From Prevotella sp. (GTDB lineage Bacteria > Bacteroidota > Bacteroidia > Bacteroidales > Bacteroidaceae): a stretch of 41,691 bases of DNA. The notes under the pieces were generated by a model that did no database searches, was not told the origin of the DNA, and saw nothing but the letters and a program-made list of their open reading frames with translations. The DNA lies in NCBI GenBank assembly GCA_022511075.1, contig JAFLSE010000022.1:1-41691 (forward strand). Direction: 5' to 3'. Positions within the stretch are counted from its first letter, which is position 1, and every line of letters starts with the position of its first letter. Below are positions 1-5,842 of the stretch, piece after piece. The position numbers and the translations under genes are program-made.

Positions 1-454
1 CGCCTTGCTCCCTGAAATTTTTATAGCCACTGCTCATTCATTCACGGATAGTCTTTCTTTCCATTCTGGCTATCTCAGCCAAAATCGTTATAAGGAATTG
101 AGACATGGCATTTATTTCGCCGTCATCGTTCAGTGTCTCTATACTAAAGTTCTGAATGTACAATGAGACTTTGAGACTGTTCAGCATCTCTATAACCTGC
201 AAGATTTGCAAAGTGTCGCGTCCCAAACGGCTAAGTTCCGTAACCAGGACTTTATCAATATGGCGTTCTTTGATATAGGCAACCATATTGTTTAGTTCTT
301 TGCGCTCTACATTTTTCTTTGCTCCACTAATCTTTTCCGTGAATACGGCGCAGACATTCCAGCCTTTCTGCTTGCAGATAGCCGTCAGTTCATTTACTTG
401 TCTGTCATAGTCTTGTATCATTGTTGATACGCGTCCAAATATAACTATATCCAT
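1..454 (-). pseudogene. Serine recombinase/resolvase, interrupted by an in-frame stop and cut by the window edge
   Basis: The N-terminal 138 residues are a serine-resolvase catalytic domain. They open with VIFGRVST, which carries the nucleophilic serine, continue with ELSRLGRDTLQ, and end in ARMERKTIRE. A TGA at 40-38 then stops the frame. Reading on in the same frame gives MSSGYKNFREQG up to base 1, which is how this family normally continues (ERMxSGYxxxRxxG). A CGA-to-TGA change would explain the stop, so this looks like a nonsense mutation and not a frameshift. The C-terminal DNA-binding part lies off the window. Proteins of this family resolve or invert DNA and usually travel with transposons or plasmids. 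A truncated 138-aa protein might still be made. A heptamer AGACTTA (458-464, minus strand) lies just before the start codon. Confident on family, fairly confident on the disruption. Confidence 0.8.
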
Positions 455-606
455 ATATAAGTCTTTAAATATTACACTTTATATGCGAAGATAACAGTTA
501 TTTTTGACACATTAAAGTATAGCAAGATTATAACTCTGAATTTCTGCAACTATTAGCAAATATGATAGTCTTATAGACTTTAGTAATCTTATCGTTCATA
601 GTTGGA

Positions 607-657
607 AGACTTAATTGAGACTTAGCCGAGACTTATCTGAGACTTAGTGTAGACTTA
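607..657. repeat. Five direct repeats AGACTTA at exact 11-bp spacing
   Basis: AGACTTA starts at 607, 618, 629, 640 and 651. Each copy is separated from the next by four variable bases, giving a strict 11-bp period, about one helical turn. All copies therefore face the same side of the DNA. One more copy, on the minus strand (458-464), touches the recombinase start. The layout resembles iterons or a cooperative protein-binding array. A recombination or regulatory site for the recombinase, or a replication iteron, are both possible. Confidence 0.75.
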
Positions 658-864
658 TGGCCAAAGATGGTATTCATCTTCATTAGAAAACAAATATAAA
701 GCCTTTGCATTAGTAAGGGAATTTTTCTTTCCATAGTATTTTTCTCATATAAAAGATGATTTTATAGATGCAAATTCTTTCAGTCGCTATTCTTGTCATT
801 GCTCTAAAAATGCTATCCCTATTTCTCATAAATCACTCTGAAATTACAAAAAAGACAACTATTT

Positions 865-896
865 CTTGGAGATTCTTAATTTTTTTATTAATTTTG
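865..896 (+). promoter_or_regulatory. Bacteroidetes promoter for the 77-aa gene
   Basis: TAATTTTG at 889-896 matches the -7 consensus TAnnTTTG. A partial -33 element (cTTG, 865-868) lies 20 bp upstream. Transcription would start near 902. The leader would contain a weak hairpin, CTTAT/ATAAG, near 909-925. Confidence 0.55.
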
Positions 897-949
897 CACA
901 AAATATAGTCTTATGAGCCTATAAGAAGTCACAATTATAGAATAAGGGA

Positions 950-1183
950 ATGGGAGTAGAGAGTAATTTGAGAACCCATTTGGGTTATGTCTGCAAGACA
1001 GGGAAAGGTTATTTGACAGATTTAAGGGATGTCGTTGGTTCCAATGACCTTGCTATGTTTGAATCTGTTGGTTTTATAACAAAGGGGCATACCTTAAAAC
1101 ATGAGACGTGGAGAAAGACGAAACTTGCCGATAGTTACTTTAAAGAGATGTTTGGTTGGTGGGCTTTCTTCCGATTAAAATAA
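950..1183 (+). CDS. Hypothetical protein, 77 aa, possibly winged-helix
   Basis: I do not recognise this family. The protein is short, basic and soluble, with no signal peptide or membrane segment. The arrangement GYLTDLRDVVG, then MFESVGFITKG, then a tail rich in Lys and aromatic residues resembles a helix-turn-helix with a wing, but this is only an impression. A promoter with a TAATTTTG -7 lies about 50 bp upstream. The next gene begins 16 bp after its stop, so the two are probably cotranscribed. Codon use is A+T-rich like its neighbour and unlike the phosphate genes downstream, which suggests acquired DNA. Confidence 0.6.
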   Translation: MGVESNLRTHLGYVCKTGKGYLTDLRDVVGSNDLAMFESVGFITKGHTLKHETWRKTKLADSYFKEMFGWWAFFRLK

Positions 1184-1199
1184 TATATATCTTTCACAA

Positions 1200-2129
1200 A
1201 TGAGGACTTTTTATGTCGTGTTGTGGATGCCGTCTGTTGTTCACACTGATTTTAATTGGCTGTATAAACAACAAACCGATATTTTTGAGATATCAGATGG
1301 GTTACCTGTTGAAAGTTTAGCCCAAGATGATTTATGTCTTTATGCGCAGATAAGTATCAATGCACAAAAGGATTTTGAAGTATTTACTTTTAAAGATAAA
1401 GAAAAGAAACAAGACATTCAAGATGGTAATTTTATTTTGAGATACGAAGAGCATAGCCATAATGGATTGTTCAAATATAGTTTTGACATTCCTGATGAAG
1501 GCAATATGCTTATTAGAATAAAGGATGATGGAAGTGCAGTATTTCCCTGCGATATATATAATCATATGAAAGAATTTTATCATCGTCATAACTATCATGC
1601 TTTGGATGATGGGGATTCTATCATTAAGCCATTTGTTACGGCAGAGAATATTGACATAAAAGTAGAGAATAATGCAGCCTTAAGACATTATCTATGTGAA
1701 TATGATAAAAAATTTACTTACAGTTTTCATTTTCTCTCTCTCTTATATGACCAGCTAATTTTGAAAAAGCGTTGGGTTGTATATATGCAACTTATGTTTG
1801 GGAAAGGAAAGCATGGACCATTTTACCAAATAGCAACAACAATAAAAGGTGATAAAACATATTGCAATACACTCTTAAATTCATATTATAATAGGTTTGT
1901 AAAAGTCGAAAGTGCTCCAGATGCTTCACCTGAAGAAAAAACCAGAGTACAGAAAGACATAAAAGAGGCAAGGCGGAGGGAATTTAACATAGAAAATATC
2001 ACACAGAGTGTTGCCATTATGGGTGAACGTGTGAATAATCGCTTTTCTCTTTCAACTTCAGTGATTTCCTTCTGGCTTGCGTGTTTTGCTATTGTGCTAA
2101 GTGTGTTGTTTTTCTGTTTTACAAAATAA
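1200..2129 (+). CDS. Hypothetical protein with C-terminal membrane anchor, 309 aa
   Basis: No family is recognised. The first ~280 residues look soluble, with alternating charged and aromatic stretches. Residues ~283-307 (SVISFWLACFAIVLSVLFFCF) form a single hydrophobic segment followed only by TK, so this is a tail-anchored protein with its bulk in the cytoplasm. There is no signal peptide. The gene starts 16 bp after the 77-aa gene and probably shares its promoter. Its end overlaps a new promoter (TACCTTTG at 2135-2142). Base composition is clearly more A+T-rich than the chromosomal genes that follow. A soluble domain with a C-terminal membrane tail beside a small regulator-like gene and a recombinase would suit an accessory or defence-type module, but nothing in the sequence proves that. 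Confidence 0.7.
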   Translation: MRTFYVVLWMPSVVHTDFNWLYKQQTDIFEISDGLPVESLAQDDLCLYAQISINAQKDFEVFTFKDKEKKQDIQDGNFILRYEEHSHNGLFKYSFDIPDEGNMLIRIKDDGSAVFPCDIYNHMKEFYHRHNYHALDDGDSIIKPFVTAENIDIKVENNAALRHYLCEYDKKFTYSFHFLSLLYDQLILKKRWVVYMQLMFGKGKHGPFYQIATTIKGDKTYCNTLLNSYYNRFVKVESAPDASPEEKTRVQKDIKEARRREFNIENITQSVAIMGERVNNRFSLSTSVISFWLACFAIVLSVLFFCFTK

Positions 2130-2142
2130 AGTTCTACCTTTG
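2111..2142 (+). promoter_or_regulatory. Promoter inside the 3' end of the 309-aa gene
   Basis: TACCTTTG at 2135-2142 is a perfect -7 element. A weak -33 (TTTC, 2111-2114) lies 20 bp upstream. Transcription would begin near 2148 and run to the terminator at 2375-2412. Confidence 0.5.
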
Positions 2143-2172
2143 CAACAAGAGTTTCTGCCATGCCTCTTAACA

Positions 2173-2334
2173 ATGCGTGCAATAATGGGACTCATTGTAT
2201 TTTGGGCGAAACTGAATAGAATTGCCTTTTACGGACTTTTAAAACCAAATATTATGATCAAAAGAAGAAAAATTGTAATACAACATTTTGAGAATCAGTA
2301 TAGTATAATTTTGTTCAACGAAGACGAATATTAA
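2173..2334 (+). CDS. Possible small protein, 53 aa
   Basis: This open frame sits alone between a -7 element at 2135-2142 and a strong terminator at 2375-2412. It begins MRAIMGLIVFWAKLNRIAF, a hydrophobic start, followed by a basic MIKRRK patch and an acidic end (FNEDEY). An internal start at 2254 would give a 26-aa peptide. A rival 19-codon frame starts at 2160. Nothing about the sequence is familiar, and the transcript could instead be non-coding. Confidence 0.3.
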   Translation: MRAIMGLIVFWAKLNRIAFYGLLKPNIMIKRRKIVIQHFENQYSIILFNEDEY

Positions 2335-2374
2335 GCAAAAACAACGAGAATCACAAAGATACTGCCATAATGGG

Positions 2375-2414
2375 AAATAAGATGATGAGAATATTCTTTC
2401 ATCATCTTATTTTT
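2375..2414 (+). terminator. Intrinsic terminator
   Basis: A 14-bp perfect inverted repeat (2375-2388 with 2399-2412) encloses a 10-base loop and runs into a T-rich tail, TTATTTTTTG. It closes the accessory segment and separates it from the phosphate genes. Confidence 0.8.
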
Positions 2415-2471
2415 TGTTTTATGTCTTTTCCTATTAACGTTTTCAAATGCATTTGCACGTTCCATTTAAAA

Positions 2472-2529
2472 CTTAATAAAAACGTAACATAAAGTTTACC
2501 GTTCATTTAATATATAATGCTTAATTTTG
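2472..2529 (+). promoter_or_regulatory. Pho-box-like promoter of the response regulator
   Basis: Three 11-bp units lie in tandem: CTTAATAAAAA (2472-2482), CGTAACATAAA (2483-2493) and GTTTACCGTTC (2494-2504), followed by a degenerate fourth. A -7 element TAATTTTG (2522-2529) follows. No TTTG sits at -33; the repeats occupy that place, as expected for an activator-dependent promoter. The same array precedes the porin gene (4665-4721). Both -7 elements share the flank TGCTTAATTTTGCAGCGTGA. Confidence 0.7.
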
Positions 2530-2593
2530 CAGCGTGAAAACAAAAATAACATTATTTATTAATCGACACACAAATGGAAATTATTGATAAAAG

Positions 2594-2626
2594 TTTGGGG
2601 AAATTGAAAATAAATGCCTATCTTTG
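2594..2626 (+). promoter_or_regulatory. Second, constitutive-type promoter of the response regulator
   Basis: TTTG (2594-2597), a 21-bp spacer and TATCTTTG (2619-2626) fit the Bacteroidetes consensus fully. The start codon at 2633 lies only six bases after the -7 element, so the transcript would be leaderless or nearly so. Confidence 0.65.
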
Positions 2627-2632
2627 CAACGT

Positions 2633-3295
2633 ATGTCTAAAACAAGATTGTTAGTCGTTGACGATGAGGAAACCCTCAGGGAAGGACTGAGCACCTATTT
2701 GGAGCAAGAGGGTTATACGGTTGACACCGCCGTCAGCGCCGAGAACGCACTGGAGCATGATATCGTTGGCTACGACCTTATACTGCTCGACATAATGATG
2801 GAAAAGATGAGCGGCATTGAACTCGCCGCCATACTGAAAGAGAATCCTGCCACGGCAGACATTCCCATAATATTTCTCACGGCGAAAGACAAGGACGACG
2901 ACATGGTTGCCGGTCTGCAACTCGGAGCAGACGACTATATCGTAAAGCCATTCTCAATAAAGAACGTTATGGCAAGGATAGAGGCCGTACTGCGGCGCAC
3001 TTCCGGCAGGAAAAAGCAGAACGGTATAGTGTGCGACCGACAGATGCTTGTATGCACCATTGACGGTAACGTGGTAAGACTGACGAGAAAGGAGTTTGAG
3101 ATTCTCGCGCTTTTCCTCGAGAATGTCGGGCGTATTTTTACACGCGATGAAATAATGCAGAGGGTATGGCCGGAAGATGTCGTGGTGTTCGACCGCACCG
3201 TCGACGTGCATATCACAAGACTTCGCAACAAGATATCGCCTTACGGCAGGCACATCATCTCACGTTCAGGCTATGGTTATGGCTGGCAGGATTAG
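2633..3295 (+). CDS. PhoB-like OmpR-family response regulator
   Basis: This is the cytoplasmic DNA-binding half of a two-component pair, about 220 aa as usual for the family. The receiver domain (residues 1-118) shows the acidic pair VVDDEE, the phosphorylated Asp in LILLDIMM, the Thr in IFLTAKD and the Lys in DDYIVKPFS. The C-terminal winged helix (about 128-220) ends in the typical DVHITRLRNKI and SGYGYGW. ATG at 2633 is preferred over TTG at 2624, because the sequence then opens MSKTRLLVVDDE. The kinase gene overlaps its end. The phosphate porin and transporter downstream, and the 11-bp repeat arrays before this gene and the porin, suggest it is the phosphate regulator and controls itself. 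It could be another OmpR-family regulator if the operator reading is wrong. Confidence 0.88.
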   Translation: MSKTRLLVVDDEETLREGLSTYLEQEGYTVDTAVSAENALEHDIVGYDLILLDIMMEKMSGIELAAILKENPATADIPIIFLTAKDKDDDMVAGLQLGADDYIVKPFSIKNVMARIEAVLRRTSGRKKQNGIVCDRQMLVCTIDGNVVRLTRKEFEILALFLENVGRIFTRDEIMQRVWPEDVVVFDRTVDVHITRLRNKISPYGRHIISRSGYGYGWQD

Positions 3296-4694
3296 GCTTT
3301 CGTTCCAGATGCGCGTGTTCCTCACGGTGCTGGCACTATGCTGGCTGCTGGTAGGGGTGTTCATGGTGTTGGAGTATCACAGAGAGAAGGAGTTCAAGAC
3401 CTCGCTGCTCGATGCACGCCTGCAGATGCACAATGACCGTATTATCGAGGACATACGCCAAGGGCAGCATATAGAAGACATTGTGGCAAGGATAGGAGTG
3501 CCAGTAGAAGGACTGCGTGTTACGTTGATTGACAAGGACGGCAATGTGGTGTATGACAATAACAGGCATGCCGCACTCCCACCGACCAACCATAACGACC
3601 GCCCCGAAATAAAGACTGCAAGGGCATACGGGGCAGGACACGCCGTAGAGCGACTGTCAGAAAGCGACGACGTGAACTATTTCTATTCTGCCCGACTGGG
3701 GAGCAACGGCATGGTGGTGCGTTCTGCCGCACCTTACACCCACACTTTGGTGGACTTCCTCAAAGCCGACAGCTCACTGCTGTGGATCATGGCGGCACTC
3801 ACACTTGTAATGAGCCTTGCCGTGTTCCTGTCAACACATACCATTTCGCAGAGCATCACGCGACTGCACCGTTTTGCGCAAAAGGCAGAACGGGGAGAAA
3901 GGATTTACAACGACGAGGCTTTCCCCAATGACGAACTCGGCAGCATAGCAAGCAACATCGTGCAACTATACGTGCAGCGCGACGAACAGCACCGCAAGGC
4001 GCTGATGCTTGAACAGGACAAGATAAGGCTGAAGAAGCAGCTTACCAACAACATCAACCATGAGTTGAAAACTCCCGTGGCATCAATATTATTATGCCTC
4101 GACTTGCTCGACGACCACCCTGAACTTGCCTCGGACAAGAAGAAGGAGTTTATGCAAAAGATACGGGTCAATGCCCGTCGCCTTAACGCGCTGCTCAAAG
4201 ATGTTGCAACCATTACCCGAATGGACGAGGGGGCGAAACTGATTAGGAAAGAGAATATAGACCTTACTGCACTTATCTGTGAAATAGTTGAGGAGGAACG
4301 GCTTAGGACCGACATGACTATTTCGCTCAACGTTCCTAAGCTGACAATATACGGCAACCGCATACTGCTTGAATCTATATTCCGCAACTTGATTGACAAT
4401 GCCATAGCCTACAGCGGTGCTACCGAGATGAAGATTACAGCCGACACGGACGGCAATTTCACCATAAGCGACAACGGCTGCGGCATAGCCTCGGAGCATC
4501 TTCCCCACATATTCGAGCGTTTCTATCGTGTGGACAAAGGCAGGTCGCGCGCGGCAGGCGGCACAGGACTTGGGCTTTCAATAGTGCGCAATGCCGTGGC
4601 TATTCACGGCGGAGACATCACGGCGGAGAGCGCAGGAGGTCTAACCTATACGTTCCGCCTGAAAGTTAACAAAAACGTAACAAAAAGTTCATAA
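3279..4694 (+). CDS. PhoR-like sensor histidine kinase
   Basis: This is the membrane sensor that should phosphorylate the regulator just upstream. It has a first membrane helix (about residues 10-31), a periplasmic domain of ~135 residues, a second helix (about 167-189), a HAMP-like linker, a phosphoacceptor helix with His in NINHELKTP (near 263), an N box NLIDNAIAYSG and a G box GGTGLGLSIVRN. There is no PAS domain, unlike E. coli PhoR. ATG at 3279 (or 3273) overlaps the regulator's end by 17 bp, so the two are translationally coupled. Longer upstream frames merely read through the regulator. The last ten codons double as part of the porin operator (4665-4694). Confidence 0.87.
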   Translation: MAGRIRLSFQMRVFLTVLALCWLLVGVFMVLEYHREKEFKTSLLDARLQMHNDRIIEDIRQGQHIEDIVARIGVPVEGLRVTLIDKDGNVVYDNNRHAALPPTNHNDRPEIKTARAYGAGHAVERLSESDDVNYFYSARLGSNGMVVRSAAPYTHTLVDFLKADSSLLWIMAALTLVMSLAVFLSTHTISQSITRLHRFAQKAERGERIYNDEAFPNDELGSIASNIVQLYVQRDEQHRKALMLEQDKIRLKKQLTNNINHELKTPVASILLCLDLLDDHPELASDKKKEFMQKIRVNARRLNALLKDVATITRMDEGAKLIRKENIDLTALICEIVEEERLRTDMTISLNVPKLTIYGNRILLESIFRNLIDNAIAYSGATEMKITADTDGNFTISDNGCGIASEHLPHIFERFYRVDKGRSRAAGGTGLGLSIVRNAVAIHGGDITAESAGGLTYTFRLKVNKNVTKSS

Positions 4695-4721
4695 TCCGTT
4701 AACATAAGATGCTTAATTTTG
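4665..4721 (+). promoter_or_regulatory. Pho-box-like promoter of the phosphate porin
   Basis: Four 11-bp tandem units, GTTAACAAAAA, CGTAACAAAAA, GTTCATAATCC and GTTAACATAAG (4665-4708), end five bases before a -7 element TAATTTTG (4714-4721). The array takes the place of a -33 box. Its first three units overlap the last codons and stop of the kinase gene. The porin starts 29 bases after the -7 element. Confidence 0.75.
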
Positions 4722-4750
4722 CAGCGTGAAAGTTACAAAAACAGCATTTT

Positions 4751-5770
4751 ATGGATTTACAACTTCATTTCAGACAATTTACGAAAAGATGCACATTCCT
4801 TTTGCTTGCAGGAGTAATGGCACTTGGCTCATATGCCCAGACTGCCCCCACGGTGGGCGGAGTGGTGCGTGCACGCTATGAAATTCAGACTGTTGACGGT
4901 CGCAGCCGCTTTGCCGTAAGAAACTCCCGTGTATGGATTAGGGGCAGTTTCATGCCGAAACTGAGTTACTATGTGTGTACCGACCTCTGCGACCAAGGGC
5001 AGTTTCAGTTTCTCGACGCATACGGGAAATTCGATGTGGGCAACGGCGTGGCAATACAGGCAGGTCAGTTTCGTATTCCGTTCGGTGTAGACCCGTTCCG
5101 CGGTCCTGGCAACTATATCTTTGCAGACCGCTCGTTCATTGGTCGTGACATCGACAACATACGTGCTGACGGAGTGCAGGCGGCATATACATTCCAGAAG
5201 GGCATACCTGCCGTAATCACGCTGGGTGTGTTCAGTCCCAACACCATTACAGACCAGAATCACTGGTCAAAGACGCTCAACTATGCATTAAAGGCGGAAG
5301 TGCCCATAGGTCCGTTCAAAATCACTGGCGGACTGCAAACCATTCAGCCCGATTCCGTGAGGGTGAACATGGTCGATGCCTGCGTGTCCTTCTCAAAGGG
5401 AGGGCTGAACGCCGAAGCCGAATACATTCTTGAGCATTATGCCGATAATCCCTTTCCCGACTGCCATTCATACAATGTGTGGGTAGACTACGGAATACCG
5501 TTGGAAAAATCTACCTTCAACCGACTTAGTTTCCAAGCCCGTTTCGATGCTTCCACGAGCCATTCAAACGGCATCGTCACAAACGGACGGCTGTCGGAGG
5601 ACCATCCCAACCGCAAAAGGCTTACCTTAGGCTCTACATTAGGATTTGTAAATAAGCCCGTTAAATGTGAGATTCAGCTCAACTACCAGAAATATTTCTA
5701 CAAGAAAGGCTATGCCGCACCCGACGGAAGGAACGACAAGGTGGTGGCTGAACTGATAGTGCTCTTCTAA
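4751..5770 (+). CDS. OprO/OprP-type phosphate-selective porin
   Basis: This outer-membrane beta-barrel likely admits phosphate or polyphosphate to the periplasm. A signal peptide covers about residues 1-30, with a likely cut after GSYAQ. The mature protein opens with GGVVRARYEIQTVDGRSRF and NSRVWIRGSFMPKLSYY, then QAGQFRIPFG, typical of the phosphate-selective porin O/P family. Alternating strand patterns continue to a C-terminal aromatic residue (VLF). At 339 aa it is shorter than many family members. It has its own repeat-controlled promoter and precedes the phosphate transporter by 72 bp. Substrate preference is inferred from family and context only. Confidence 0.82.
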   Translation: MDLQLHFRQFTKRCTFLLLAGVMALGSYAQTAPTVGGVVRARYEIQTVDGRSRFAVRNSRVWIRGSFMPKLSYYVCTDLCDQGQFQFLDAYGKFDVGNGVAIQAGQFRIPFGVDPFRGPGNYIFADRSFIGRDIDNIRADGVQAAYTFQKGIPAVITLGVFSPNTITDQNHWSKTLNYALKAEVPIGPFKITGGLQTIQPDSVRVNMVDACVSFSKGGLNAEAEYILEHYADNPFPDCHSYNVWVDYGIPLEKSTFNRLSFQARFDASTSHSNGIVTNGRLSEDHPNRKRLTLGSTLGFVNKPVKCEIQLNYQKYFYKKGYAAPDGRNDKVVAELIVLF

Positions 5771-5842
5771 CCTCTCAAGGCGTATGCCTCGTTTCAAAGC
5801 ATGAAGAAATAACATTAAAAGAATAACAAAAATTATCATTTT

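Larger units (their letters stand above)
455..949. other. A+T-rich intergenic region between the recombinase and the 77-aa gene
   Basis: No convincing gene is visible in this stretch. It holds the 11-bp repeat array at 607-657, two copies of ATAGTCTTAT (564-573 and 904-913), and the promoter of the downstream gene. The recombinase promoter is not clear; TATCTTCG on the minus strand near 485-492 is a one-mismatch -7 candidate. Confidence 0.5.

Noticed and set aside
1886..2182. Minus-strand frame of 98 codons over the end of the 309-aa gene
   Set aside because: It is antisense to a gene with a clear membrane anchor and has no promoter or recognisable motif.
2574..2654. A 26-codon upstream frame overlapping the start of the PhoB-like regulator
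   Set aside because: It could be a leader peptide on the Pho-box transcript, but it carries the second promoter inside it and has no recognisable attenuator features, so chance is more likely.
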